From positions 1 to 49,342 of the forward strand of contig JAGZJH010000015.1 of assembly GCA_018365815.1 (NCBI GenBank): a DNA stretch of 49,342 nt, in the 5' to 3' direction. The stretch is from Erysipelotrichaceae bacterium (GTDB lineage Bacteria > Bacillota_I > Bacilli_A > Erysipelotrichales > Coprobacillaceae). Below are positions 34,453 through 43,717 of this stretch, piece after piece. Both the position numbers and the translations under genes were made by a program. Under the pieces are notes generated by a model. The model made no database searches. It worked only from the letters and a program-made list of their open reading frames with translations, and was not told the origin of the DNA. How positions within the stretch are numbered: position 1 is the stretch's first letter; every line of letters starts with the position of its first letter.

Positions 34453-35286
34453 TTGAAAGATGTCATGATTGTAGTGGGTGCCGGTCAAATTAGTATGGCA
34501 ATCGCTAGAAGAATGGGTTATGGTATGAAAATTATTATGGGTGATGTTAATCTTGATCACGCTAAAGAGATTGCGAAAATTATGAATGCTGCAGGATTTG
34601 ATGTCGTTTCGTTTCAAATGGATTTATCTTCAAGAAAGTCGATTTTAGACATGATTGATAAAGCCAAAGAATATGGTGAAATTGCTATGTTAGTTAATGG
34701 GGCGGGTGTTTCTCCAAGTCAAGCTTCAATTGAAACAATCTTAAAAGTTGATTTATATGGCACAGCAGTTTTATTAGAAGAAGTTGGTAAGGTCATTAAA
34801 CAAGGAGGTGTAGGGATCACTATTTCAAGTCAATCAGGTCATCGTATGCCTGCACTTAGTCAAGAAGTTGATGAACAATTAGCAACAACTCCAACTGAAC
34901 AATTACTTGATTTAGAAGTACTACAACCTTGTAATATTAATGATTCACTGCACGCCTATCAACTAGCCAAACGTTGTAATGAAAAAAGAGTGATGTATGA
35001 ATCTGTTAAATGGGGTGAAAGAAATGCGAGAATTAATTCGATTTCACCAGGAATTGTGGTAACCCCACTAGCCATTGATGAATTTAACGGACCTCGAGGT
35101 GATTTTTATAAAAATATGTTTGCGTTATGTCCTGCTCATCGTCCGGCTACTGCTGATGAAGTGGCAAATGTAGCGGAATTATTAATGAGTGCTAAAGGGG
35201 CATTTATTACTGGAACAGATATATTAATTGACGGTGGCGCAACGGCATCATATTTTTACGGACCTTTAAAACCAAATCAAAATTAA
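34453..35286 (+). CDS. SDR family oxidoreductase
   Basis: The 277-residue protein begins KDVMIVVGAGQISMAIARRM, a Rossmann GxGxxxxAxA motif, with DVNLDHAKEI after the second strand, NGAGVSP replacing NNAG, ISSQSGHRM near the catalytic Ser, and HAYQLAKR supplying Tyr and Lys. ISPGIVVTP and GTDILIDGGAT close the fold. It interconverts alcohol and carbonyl with NAD(P). TTG is the start, six bases after AAAGGAGGTG. An operon follows: AKR (16-base gap) and a flavin reductase (15-base gap), all behind the MerR-type promoter. Confidence 0.85.
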   Translation: MKDVMIVVGAGQISMAIARRMGYGMKIIMGDVNLDHAKEIAKIMNAAGFDVVSFQMDLSSRKSILDMIDKAKEYGEIAMLVNGAGVSPSQASIETILKVDLYGTAVLLEEVGKVIKQGGVGITISSQSGHRMPALSQEVDEQLATTPTEQLLDLEVLQPCNINDSLHAYQLAKRCNEKRVMYESVKWGERNARINSISPGIVVTPLAIDEFNGPRGDFYKNMFALCPAHRPATADEVANVAELLMSAKGAFITGTDILIDGGATASYFYGPLKPNQN

Positions 35287-35302
35287 AAAGGAGATTAAAA
35301 AA

Positions 35303-36283
35303 GTGAGAAGAGTACAATTAGGAAAAACAGATATGTTTGTGAACGTGATTGGATTAGGTTGTATGGGATTATCACACGCCAGTGGAATACCAACACCTAA
35401 ACAAGAAGCCATTGAAATTTTACGTCAGGCTTATCAAATGGGGTATGACTTTTTTGACACTGCTGAATGTTATACCGGAATTAACCCAGATGGTTCAATT
35501 AATTACAATGAAGAAGTTGTCGGTGAAGCAATAAAACCTTTTAGAGATAAAGTTATTTTATGCACGAAATTTGGTGTAACACATAAAGGCGATCATTTAG
35601 AATTAGATAGTTCACCTGAAAAAATTAGAGCCTCTATTAAAGGTTCTTTGGAAAGATTACAAACAGATTATATTGATATTTATTATCAACATCGTATTGA
35701 TCCAAAAGTAGAACCAGAAACAGTGGCTAAAGTGATGAAAGAACTCATTGAAGAAGGTTTAATTAAAGCGTGGGGAATTTCAGAAGTTAATGAAGACTAT
35801 TTAAGAAGAGCCCATGCGATATGTCCAGTCACAGTCATTGAAAATAGATATTCAATGATGGCAAGATGGCATGAAAACTTAATGCCTGTTTGTCAAGAAT
35901 TAGGAATTACTTATGTGGCTTTTTCACCACTTGCTAATGGGGCATTATCAGGAGTTTACCAATCTAAAAAAGATTTTGGAACCGGTGAACAAGATTTTAG
36001 AGTAAATATGCCTCAATACAGTGATGAAGGAATCGTTAAAACAAATGAATTATTAGAAACTGTCAATGAAATTGGAAAAAATCATCATGCAACAAGTGCC
36101 CAAATGTCATTAGCATGGATGATTAATAAATATGATTTTATTATTCCAATTCCCGGTTCAAGAAAAGTAGAACGTTTACAAGCAAATTTTGATGCCGGTA
36201 ATATTGAATTAAGTCAAGATGAAATTAATAAGATTGACCAAAAATTAGATTCAATGGAATTTAAAGTTTTTGGTGGGCATTAG
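35303..36283 (+). CDS. Aldo/keto reductase
   Basis: The 326-residue protein starts at GTG after AAGGAGATT. It carries GLGCMGLSHASGIPTPK, FDTAECYTGINPDGS (Asp and Tyr), ILCTKFGVTHKGD (Lys), YYQHRIDP (His), and IPIPGSRKVERLQANFDAG for cofactor binding. This is the AKR13/YakC-like subgroup that often acts on aldehydes. It is the second gene of a three-gene redox operon. Confidence 0.9.
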   Translation: MRRVQLGKTDMFVNVIGLGCMGLSHASGIPTPKQEAIEILRQAYQMGYDFFDTAECYTGINPDGSINYNEEVVGEAIKPFRDKVILCTKFGVTHKGDHLELDSSPEKIRASIKGSLERLQTDYIDIYYQHRIDPKVEPETVAKVMKELIEEGLIKAWGISEVNEDYLRRAHAICPVTVIENRYSMMARWHENLMPVCQELGITYVAFSPLANGALSGVYQSKKDFGTGEQDFRVNMPQYSDEGIVKTNELLETVNEIGKNHHATSAQMSLAWMINKYDFIIPIPGSRKVERLQANFDAGNIELSQDEINKIDQKLDSMEFKVFGGH

Positions 36284-36298
36284 AAAGGTGAGAGTACA

Positions 36299-36742
36299 AT
36301 GAAAATATTAATGATTAATGGAAGTCCTAATAAACAAGGCAATACAATGAAGTTAGCAAATCAGTTATTAAAAAATAAAGAATTTGAAACATTACATTTA
36401 GTTGATTATAAAATTTATAGTTATGGACAACATTTTGCAGATGATCAATTTGAAGAAGTCGTTGAGGCAATGGCTAAAGCAGATGTGATTGTCATTGGTT
36501 CTCCTTTATATTGGCATAGTATGTCAGGGGCGATTAGAAATGTTTTAGATCGTTTTTATATGAATGTAAGTGAAACTTTACTTAAAGGAAAAGATCTTTA
36601 CTTTATTTTCCAAGGATATGCTCCAACACAAGAACAATTAAAAGCGGGCGAATATACAATGAGTCGTTTTGCAAGTTTATATGGACTAAATTATAAAGGT
36701 ATGATTAGTAGTATTGATGAAGTCAATCATTTTAATATTTAA
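36299..36742 (+). CDS. NADPH-dependent FMN reductase/flavodoxin-like protein
   Basis: Residues 1-15 (MKILMINGSPNKQGNT) are the FMN phosphate-binding loop of flavodoxin-fold reductases, followed by IVIGSPLYWHSMSGAIRNVL DRF-type second flavin contact at about residues 65-85. It is 147 residues, somewhat shorter than the usual 180-200, lacking the C-terminal helix. The first Cys-containing loop of many relatives is absent. It would transfer hydride from NAD(P)H to FMN or quinone-like acceptors. It ends the SDR/AKR operon and is followed by a strong terminator. Confidence 0.8.
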   Translation: MKILMINGSPNKQGNTMKLANQLLKNKEFETLHLVDYKIYSYGQHFADDQFEEVVEAMAKADVIVIGSPLYWHSMSGAIRNVLDRFYMNVSETLLKGKDLYFIFQGYAPTQEQLKAGEYTMSRFASLYGLNYKGMISSIDEVNHFNI

Positions 36743-36750
36743 TTAAGTTA

Positions 36751-36799
36751 AAAAGCATAGGATTAACGAGTTAAAATTGTTAATTCTATGCTTTTTTTG
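36751..36799 (+). terminator. Rho-independent terminator
   Basis: A 17-base stem (36751-36767 with 36779-36795, one G-U pair) ends in a T-run to 36799, closing the redox operon. Confidence 0.85.
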
Positions 36800-36808
36800 T
36801 GTCTAGGT

Positions 36809-36837
36809 TGTCGTAGAATAATCTATTCTACGACAAT
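36809..36837. repeat. Perfect inverted repeat with 13-base arms
   Basis: TTGTCGTAGAATA (36809-36821) and its exact reverse complement (36825-36837) flank a 3-base loop. There is no T-run, so it is not a standard terminator; it lies in a 368-base gap without a gene. It may be an operator, an RNA structure or a small repeat. Confidence 0.6.
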
Positions 36838-37110
36838 AAATATGCCATATACATGATAAAAATGAAAGAAAAAGATAGTTTTAGGCGGTTATAAACAAAA
36901 CTTTTAGTATATTTATAATTTCACTGTCTCTTTATTATAAATGTTTGTTTACATTTTTAAAAATTGAACCATAACATTTTTAACAACTTTTTAATTCTCC
37001 TCTTCCTTTTCACCATACCTCATATGAATACTACATAATACATTGTAAGTATTAGACAAAACAAAAGGATATGATAAAATAAAGATATAAGAGATAGGAG
37101 GAACAAAAAA
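36838..37110. other. AT-rich intergenic region
   Basis: No coding potential is evident. Near its end TAGACA (37052-37057), 16 bases and TAAAAT form a possible promoter for the MBL hydrolase gene, whose AGGAGGAAC site follows. Confidence 0.4.
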
Positions 37111-37926
37111 ATGAAAGTGTACAAAAGTAAAAAAGGTCAAGCAATGCCAGGAGTAATCCAACCCATTACAAAAGAAGCATTTAAACCAATTGACAATACA
37201 CAAGTCTATTGGTTAGGAAATGCTAGCATCATGATTAATAGTCGAGGAACAAACATCATGATAGATCCATTACTAGAAGGATTTGATATGCCTTTACTAT
37301 TTGAAATGCCTATTTTACCACAAAACATTCCTACTTTAGATGCTTTATTAGTAACACATATTGACAATGACCATTTTAGTATTCCTACTTGTAAAGATGT
37401 TTTAAAAGTATGTCATTCATATCATTCCACAAACTATGTGGCTTCTGTTATGAAAGAAAACGGAATTAATGGAATCGGACATGATATTCATGATACTTTT
37501 AAAGTAAACGATGTTACAATCACATTAACACCTGCTTTACATAATTGGCAAAAAGATTCAAAAAAACATAATTATCGTCAATGGAAAGAGGAAGATTATT
37601 GTGGATATTGGATTGAAACATTAGATGGAACTATTTGGTTACCGGGTGATTCAAAATTAATAGACGAACATTTAAAAATGCCTCAACCCGATGTGATTTT
37701 ATTTGATTTTAGTGATAACGATTGGCATATCACATTTGAAGAGGCTGTCAAATTAGCCAACACTTATCCAAATGCTACTTTAGTATGTATTCATTGGGGA
37801 AGTGTAGACGCACCGGATTTTTCACCATTTAATGCTAATCCTGAAAATTTAGTAGATCGTGTGATTAACCCTCATCGAATTAAAGTATTAGCACCAGGTG
37901 AAGCCATTACATTAAACCAACAATAG
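37111..37926 (+). CDS. MBL-fold metallo-hydrolase (UlaG-like)
   Basis: The 271-residue protein shows the metallo-beta-lactamase fold: WLGNASIMINSRGTNIMIDP at the start, the His/Asp metal motif LVTHIDNDHFS, then TPALHNW, IWLPGDSK with the bridging Asp, and CIHWGSVDAP at the end. The variant lacking one His of the classical HxHxDH (here H-I-D-N-D-H) matches the UlaG/RomA-like group. It likely hydrolyses a lactone or phosphoester; the substrate is not evident. Strong AGGAGG upstream. Confidence 0.85.
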   Translation: MKVYKSKKGQAMPGVIQPITKEAFKPIDNTQVYWLGNASIMINSRGTNIMIDPLLEGFDMPLLFEMPILPQNIPTLDALLVTHIDNDHFSIPTCKDVLKVCHSYHSTNYVASVMKENGINGIGHDIHDTFKVNDVTITLTPALHNWQKDSKKHNYRQWKEEDYCGYWIETLDGTIWLPGDSKLIDEHLKMPQPDVILFDFSDNDWHITFEEAVKLANTYPNATLVCIHWGSVDAPDFSPFNANPENLVDRVINPHRIKVLAPGEAITLNQQ

Positions 37927-38036
37927 AACTGATTTCAGTATGTAATTTTGTTATAGTAGTTTTCATTATTCGTATTGTACTTCTTTAAAATAAATAGTTA
38001 AAATATAACTGTAAAATAAAAGGAGATGAATAAAAA

Positions 38037-38885
38037 ATGAAAAATTTTAAATTAAACAATAATCAAACAATTCCAGCCATTGGATTTGGTGTTTTCCAAA
38101 TTCCTAATAATGGACCAACTTATGAAGCAACTTTAATGGCATTAAAAGCAGGGTATCGTCATATTGATACAGCCGCAGGATATATGAATGAAAGTGACGT
38201 AGGAAAAGCAATTAAAGATAGTGGACTTAAACGTGAAGAAGTTTTTATCACTTCTAAATTATGGTTACAAGATTATGGTTATGAAAATGCGAAAGTAGGG
38301 ATTGAAAATTCTTTAAAAGCATTAGATACAGATTATATTGATTTATACTTATTACATCAACCTTATGGTGATTATCTAGGAGCATGGAAAGCCTTAGAAG
38401 AAGCCGTAGAAGAAGGAAAAATTAAATCGATTGGAATTTCTAATATTACAGTTAATCTTTGGAATAAATTTAAAGATGGAATGAAAATCATGCCAACAGT
38501 TAATCAAGTGGAATTTAACCCATTTGTTCAACAAAAACAATTAAAAGAAGAAATGGAAAAAAATAACATTCGTTTAGAAGCATGGTTTCCATTAGGACAT
38601 GGTAACAAAGATTTATTAGAAAATGAAACAATTGTCTCTTTAGCTAATAAATATCACAAAAATGCAGGTCAAATTATTTTAAGATGGATTAATCAAATGG
38701 GAGTTATTTCATTACCCAAATCAACTAATCCTGAAAGAATAAAAGGAAATATCGATATTTTTGATTTTGAACTTACTCCTGAAGAAATGGAAGCAATGAT
38801 TGCATTAGATACAGGAAAACCAACTCATAATCCAGAAGATCCTGCTAATGAAACAAGATTAATGGGATTAAAAATTCATGATTAA
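38037..38885 (+). CDS. Aldo/keto reductase (AKR5-like)
   Basis: The 282-residue protein has all catalytic positions: HIDTAAGYMNESDVGKA (Asp, Tyr), FITSKLWLQD (Lys), YLLHQPYGD (His), and VISLPKSTNPERIKGNIDIF as the NADPH clamp. It resembles 2,5-diketo-D-gluconate reductase-type enzymes that reduce methylglyoxal and other aldehydes. AAAGGAGATG precedes the ATG. It is the first of four tandem copies of the same subfamily. Confidence 0.9.
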   Translation: MKNFKLNNNQTIPAIGFGVFQIPNNGPTYEATLMALKAGYRHIDTAAGYMNESDVGKAIKDSGLKREEVFITSKLWLQDYGYENAKVGIENSLKALDTDYIDLYLLHQPYGDYLGAWKALEEAVEEGKIKSIGISNITVNLWNKFKDGMKIMPTVNQVEFNPFVQQKQLKEEMEKNNIRLEAWFPLGHGNKDLLENETIVSLANKYHKNAGQIILRWINQMGVISLPKSTNPERIKGNIDIFDFELTPEEMEAMIALDTGKPTHNPEDPANETRLMGLKIHD

Positions 38886-38901
38886 TAGGGAGGATAACAT
38901 A

Positions 38902-39747
38902 ATGGAATATGTAACATTAAATAATGGAATAAAAATGCCTGTCACAGGTTTTGGAGTTTTCCAAGTTAAAGATCAAGAAGAATGTGTCAGAGTAGTTTTA
39001 GATGCTATTGATGCTGGTTATCGTTTAATTGATACTGCTCAATCTTATGGTAATGAAGAAGCAGTAGGAATTGCTATTCAAAAAACAAACTTACCTAGAG
39101 AAGAATTATTTATCACAACAAAAGTATGGATTTCTAATTATGGGTATGAAAAAGCAAAAAAATCTGTTGAAGAATCATTAAAAAAGATGCAATTAGATTA
39201 CATTGATTTAGTTTTATTACATCAACCATTTAAAGATTATCATGGGGCTTACAGAGCATTAATTGATTTATACAAAGAAGGTAAGATTAAAGCAATTGGA
39301 GTTTCTAACTTCTATCCTGATCGTTTAGTTGATTTATGCTTAGATACTGAAGTTGTTCCAGCGATTAATCAAGTAGAAGTTAACCCATTCCACCAACAAA
39401 CAGAAGCCTTAAAATATAACCAAAAATATGGAGTGCAATTAGAAGCATGGGCACCTTTTGCGGAAGGTAAAAATGGAATGTTTAGTAATGAAGTATTAAC
39501 TGAAATTGGAAATAAATATCATAAATCAGTAGGACAAGTCATTTTAAGATGGTTAGTTCAAAGAGGAATTGTGCCTTTAGCTAAAACTGTAAGAAAAGAA
39601 AGAATGGAAGAAAATATTAACATCTTTGATTTTGAATTAAGCAATGAAGATATGGAAACAATTGCAAACATGGATAAAGAAACAAGTTCATTTTTCTCAC
39701 ATTACGATCCCGCAACAGTAGAAATGATTTGTGGATTAAAAAGATAG
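38902..39747 (+). CDS. Aldo/keto reductase (AKR5-like)
   Basis: The 281-residue paralogue reads LIDTAQSYGNEEAVGIA (Asp, Tyr), FITTKVWISNYGYEKA (Lys), VLLHQPFKDYHGAYRAL (His), QVILRWLVQRGIVPLAKTVR. AGGGAGGATAAC lies before ATG 38902; the in-frame ATG at 38878 overlaps the end of the previous gene and is rejected. The 16-base gap indicates an operon with the previous reductase. An IS110 element follows 88 bases downstream and separates it from two further paralogues. Confidence 0.9.
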   Translation: MEYVTLNNGIKMPVTGFGVFQVKDQEECVRVVLDAIDAGYRLIDTAQSYGNEEAVGIAIQKTNLPREELFITTKVWISNYGYEKAKKSVEESLKKMQLDYIDLVLLHQPFKDYHGAYRALIDLYKEGKIKAIGVSNFYPDRLVDLCLDTEVVPAINQVEVNPFHQQTEALKYNQKYGVQLEAWAPFAEGKNGMFSNEVLTEIGNKYHKSVGQVILRWLVQRGIVPLAKTVRKERMEENINIFDFELSNEDMETIANMDKETSSFFSHYDPATVEMICGLKR

Positions 39748-39835
39748 GTGATTAATCTGAAAATAAAAATTATATAAGGAAAATAATTTATATCTAAAAT
39801 AAGGCGTAATGCCCCCTTACCCCCACGAATGCATA

Positions 39836-41128
39836 CTATTTCTTTAAGGGTGAGTCAGTAGATTTTATTGGAAAAAATACAAGAATTTCCTCACTACTTA
39901 ATTCAGTACGCAATAATTGGTTGAAAGCATTTTTGAAATTGTTTTTTATATATTCAATACGTTTCTTTTGTGAAGTTTCAATATCAGTCATATCATTTGG
40001 ATTAAAAACTTCACCAGTCTTAAGCATATGGTAGATAGCTACTAATATTTTTCTGGAGATGGGAATAATTGCTCTTTTCTTGCCACGACGCTTCGAAATC
40101 TTATTGAATTTATTAGCATAATAGTCATAATCTTTATCTTTAACAGCTGCGTGTGCAACCTGAACAAGACAAGATTTAAGATATATGCCAGCTCTTGAAA
40201 TCTTAACTGATTTCTTTTTGCCAGCTGATTCATTGCATCCAGGTGCAAGACTAGCCTATGAAGCCAATTTGTGATGTGATGCCCATTGTGACATATCAAC
40301 ACCAATTTCAGAAATGATAGTAATAGCCGATTTTCTATCAACACCTGGAATTGTACAGAGAAGCTGAATGTAGTTCTCGTATCCAACTATCATCTTATCA
40401 ATATGCTTCTCGATTTTATAAAGAAGCGAGTTAACATATCCCATATGATTTTTAACAATTTCAATTCTTGCTTTTTGATGAGCGTCAAGAGTGACACCCT
40501 CAATGGCACTTAAGATATCTTGATGAGGTGCTTTGCATCTTCCATGAACTTTTGAAAGAATCTCTTCACTAGTATAGGTATCATTTGATAGAATAAGATT
40601 GATAATAGAAGATGCAGATTTGCCAAAGACATCAGAAAAGACCATATCAATTTTACAGTTTCCAACATTCAAAGCATTTTGGAAACGATTCTTCTCAGAA
40701 GAACGAGTATTGATAAGTTTATACTGATAACGAGTAAATTCTCTAAGAATGCGTATATCTTTAGAAGGAATATTACTAGATCTTACAAGACCAAGTTTAA
40801 AGAGATCGGCAATCTATTTAGCATCTTTATTATCATATTTCTCACCTTTGACAGCTCTGACCCATTTAGGATTGGCAACGACGACATTGGAAATAAAACC
40901 TTCTAATGCATTGTATACAGGGACATAATACTTTCCGGTACTTTCCATGCATACATTTTGACAGCCATGCTCAATAAGCTAATTTTTAAATGCAATCAAT
41001 TGATTATTGAAGGTTGAGAATCTTTTGCGAATATACTTGGGATTGGCGTAAAATGAATCACAAATAACAGCAACGATAAATCTTTTATGCACATCAACGC
41101 CACAGGATTTAGAATAAATAACTTCCAT
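39836..41128 (-). pseudogene. IS110 family transposase interrupted by three TAG codons
   Basis: One frame of 431 codons runs from ATG 41128 to the stop at 39836 without any frameshift: SKSCGVDVHKRFIVAVICDS (first DEDD acidic residue), ESTGKYYVPVYNALEGF, then NRFQNALN, CTIPGVDRKSAITIISEIGV and APGCNESAGKKKSVKISRAG, the serine-containing C-terminal Tnp part. TAG codons at 40981-40979, 40816-40814 and 40258-40256 fall where IS110 proteins have conserved Trp (N-W-L, KDA-K/E-WIADL, LASWAGL). IS110 moves by a DEDD transposase guided by a bridge RNA. The copy is probably inactive. Confidence 0.85.
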
Positions 41129-41445
41129 AAATAAAAACTCCTTTTCAAAATATAGAGGAGGAGATACAGTGACTAAATGACTGGCACTAAAGAAAAAGAC
41201 TAAAGTCAATGATTAATCTCCAGCATCAAGTGCTACTTATGTGTGCTTGAAAGAGTCATTCTTACACTGGTTTATATACTGTTTTAAACTGAAGGGTTGC
41301 AGAAATCTACAACTCACCCCAACGTGCTTTGTAGTGTGTAATCTCCCTTTAGTTAAAGAATAAAATAAAATGCCTGCGAAAACCAATTATTTTTCATGAC
41401 TATGTGTGCCTTAGAGCCACAGGCGGAAAGGAATGTAAGGTTTAT
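41129..41445. mobile_element. Non-coding flank of the IS110 element
   Basis: This 317-base stretch lies upstream of the transposase start (minus strand) and holds no reading frame of substance. In IS110 elements the corresponding region encodes a structured bridge RNA that specifies target and donor. Several short inverted stretches are visible, such as AGCATCAAGTGCT and TAGTGTGTAAT against AAAGTC motifs, but I cannot define a fold by eye. The outer end of the element is not marked because IS110 elements lack inverted repeats. The last bases carry AAGGAATGTAAGG, the translation signal of the next reductase. Confidence 0.45.
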
Positions 41446-42318
41446 ATGAAAACGATTGAATTAAGTAACGGGATGTTAATGCCTAGTATTGGTTTAGGGA
41501 CTATCAATCAATTTAGTGAACAAATTGAAAATAATGTTGCTTTTGCCATTCAAAACGGTTATCGCTTGATTGATACGGCAAATCGTTATACAAATGAAAA
41601 AAGTGTAGGTAGAGGAATTAAAAAATCCGGAATTAGTCGAAATGAAATATTTATTGAAACTAAATTAGCACCGACATTTATTGAAACTAAATTAGCACCG
41701 ACATTTTATGGAACTAAAGATGCAATAGACAAGACATTAGAAAGATTAGGGGTAGATTATGTAGACTTAATGCTTCTTCATCACCCTTTAAATAATTATA
41801 TCGTCGGTTATCAAATGATGGAAAAAGCCTATCAAGAAGGTAAAATTAAAGCACTGGGATTATCAAATTTCAGTATTGAACAAATTCAAGAAATTTTAGA
41901 TCATTGCACAATTAAACCGGTCGTGATGCAAGTGGAATATCATCCTTATTATCCAGCTGATAAAGTGAGAGATTTTTGTAATCAAAATGGTATTACACTA
42001 CAATCATGGTTTCCTTTAGGACATGGAGATAGTGGGCTATTAAATGAAGAATTATTTAAAAAACTAGCGGCTAAATATCATAAAACGACTTCTCAAATTA
42101 TTTTAAAATGGCATACACAAATGGGATTTAGTGCAGTGCCGGGAAGTCGTAATGAAAATCATATTTTAGAAAATATCGATTTATTTGATTTTGATTTAAC
42201 TGCACAAGAAATGTCTGAAATTGAAAAATTAAATAAACATCAACCATTTTACCAAGTCACTCAAGAATCACAACATAAACTTTCAACTACTATTCCTGAT
42301 GTTGATGGTGAAAAATAG
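41446..42318 (+). CDS. Aldo/keto reductase with internal 9-residue duplication
   Basis: The 290-residue protein belongs to the same AKR5-like subfamily: LIDTANRYTNEKSVG (Asp, Tyr), FIETKLAPT (Lys), LLHHPLNNYIVGY (His) and SAVPGSRNENHILENIDLFD. The segment FIETKLAPT occurs twice in a row (residues about 69-86) because of a 27-base tandem duplication, so the catalytic Lys is present twice. The insertion falls at the end of a barrel strand and probably damages or alters the active site. ATG 41446 follows AAGGAATGTAAGG; the ATG at 41404 is inside the presumed IS flank. Confidence 0.85.
   Translation: MKTIELSNGMLMPSIGLGTINQFSEQIENNVAFAIQNGYRLIDTANRYTNEKSVGRGIKKSGISRNEIFIETKLAPTFIETKLAPTFYGTKDAIDKTLERLGVDYVDLMLLHHPLNNYIVGYQMMEKAYQEGKIKALGLSNFSIEQIQEILDHCTIKPVVMQVEYHPYYPADKVRDFCNQNGITLQSWFPLGHGDSGLLNEELFKKLAAKYHKTTSQIILKWHTQMGFSAVPGSRNENHILENIDLFDFDLTAQEMSEIEKLNKHQPFYQVTQESQHKLSTTIPDVDGEK
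41650..41703 (+). repeat. 27-base perfect tandem duplication
   Basis: Two identical 27-base units, 41650-41676 and 41677-41703, each encode FIETKLAPT in frame. Their identity suggests a recent event. Confidence 0.95.
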
Positions 42319-42329
42319 GAGGGATTATC

Positions 42330-43198
42330 ATGGAATATGTTACTTTACACAATCAATTAAAAATGCCAATTTTAGGTCTTGGTGTTTTCCAAGTTCCTGA
42401 TAAAAAAGAATGCCAAGAGATTGTTTACCAAGCTATTAAAAATGGTTATCGTTTAATTGATACAGCGGCTTCTTATATAAATGAAGATGCTGTCGGAAAA
42501 GCCGTAAAACAAACGATTGAAGAAGGTATTTGCACTAGAGAAGAATTGTTTATTACCTCTAAATTATGGGTTCAAGATATGAGAACTTATGAAATGGCTA
42601 AGCAAGGAATCGAAAATTCGCTTAAAAAAGTGGGTTAGAGTATTTTGATTTATATTTATTACATCAAGCAATGGGAGATTATTTTGCTGCATGGCGTGCA
42701 TTAGAAGATGCTTATAAAGAAGGAAAACTTAAAGCAATTGGAGTTTCTAACTTTTATCCTAATATTTTAACTAATTTTTGCGAAATTGTTGAAATTAAAC
42801 CAATGGTTAATCAAATTGAATTACACCCCTATTATGTTCAAGAACAAGCTATTAAAACAATGAATGAATATCAAGTCATTCCTGAAGCATGGGCACCACT
42901 TGGTGGTGGAAGATATAATCCATTTGAAAATGAAATGTTACAAAACATCGCTTCTAGTCACCATAAATCAGTAGGACAAGTATTGCTTCGTTGGAATATC
43001 CAAAGAGGTATTGTAGTTATTCCTAAATCAACACATATTGAAAGAATTATTGAAAATATTGATGTGTTTGATTTTAGTTTAACTGATGATGAAATGGAAC
43101 AAATTTCTTCATTAGATATGGGGTATAGTGGTTCAAGAGCAAAACATTTTGAACCTGATTTTGTCCGTATGTGTGTCAATCGTAAAATCCATGATTAA
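42330..43198 (+). pseudogene. Aldo/keto reductase broken by a frameshift
   Basis: GGAGGGATTATC precedes ATG 42330. The first part (LIDTAASYINEDAVGKA, FITSKLWVQD) ends at TAG 42636-42638 after SLKKVG. The second part continues one frame over as LEYFDLYLLHQAMGDYFAAW, to QRGIVVIPKSTHIERIIENI and CVNRKIHD, with stop at 43198. Loss of a single T after GGGT explains the break and separates the catalytic Asp/Tyr/Lys from the His. It is the fourth member of the tandem array and ends with the same KIHD as the reductase at 38037. Confidence 0.85.
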
Positions 43199-43287
43199 AA
43201 CAAACGATTTGCCTATTAAAATTTTAAATTATTCTAGGATCTAGTCTAAATAGATTTTAAATCATTTAAGGTTGAAGTCTCAAATTA

Positions 43288-43331
43288 AAGGTAGAAAAAG
43301 AGAGGTTAATTCCCTTGTTTCTACCTTTTTT
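43288..43331 (+). terminator. Rho-independent terminator
   Basis: AAGGTAGAAA (43288-43297) pairs with TTTCTACCTT (43318-43327), followed by TTTT. It lies 90 bases after the end of the reductase array. Confidence 0.75.
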
Positions 43332-43717
43332 GTGTATTTAATTTTATTTAAATAATGTGTGAAAAACAATGTAATTAATTATTAATGATATAATTTGGTT
43401 AATTAATTGATTGACTAAATAGTGTATGTCTTTCTAATCTTAACTTTTTTTAGCGATGCAAATAACTATTTGACTTTATAAATTGAATAATCTTATTTTA
43501 ATTTTTATAATTTAAACAACGAAGATACGCTTTTACATTAATAAAAAAACAAGTCAATTGACTAAACTTTGTTTTGTTTATATAGATAACTTTAACCAAT
43601 CATGACATTAAAATGCCCATTTATTGAAAGCGTATTGTTATTTATGTTTAAATGTAGTTTAATAAGTTCAAGAGATAGCTAGTGGGCTATTTATAATAAA
43701 AAAAGGAGAAATTTAAA
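43332..43717. other. AT-rich intergenic region before the amidohydrolase
   Basis: No coding potential. It contains the palindrome AGTCAATTGACT at 43552-43563, a possible operator, and AAAAAAAGGAGAA before the amidohydrolase ATG. No consensus promoter is clear; TTGAAA at about 43624 has only a weak partner 17 bases on. Confidence 0.4.

Noticed and set aside
39749..41219. The 10-base match TGATTAATCT at 39749-39758 and 41210-41219 as a target duplication of the IS110 element
   Set aside because: IS110 elements do not make target duplications of this kind and the right copy lies only 80 bases upstream of the transposase start, too close for the expected non-coding end; chance in AT-rich DNA is likely.
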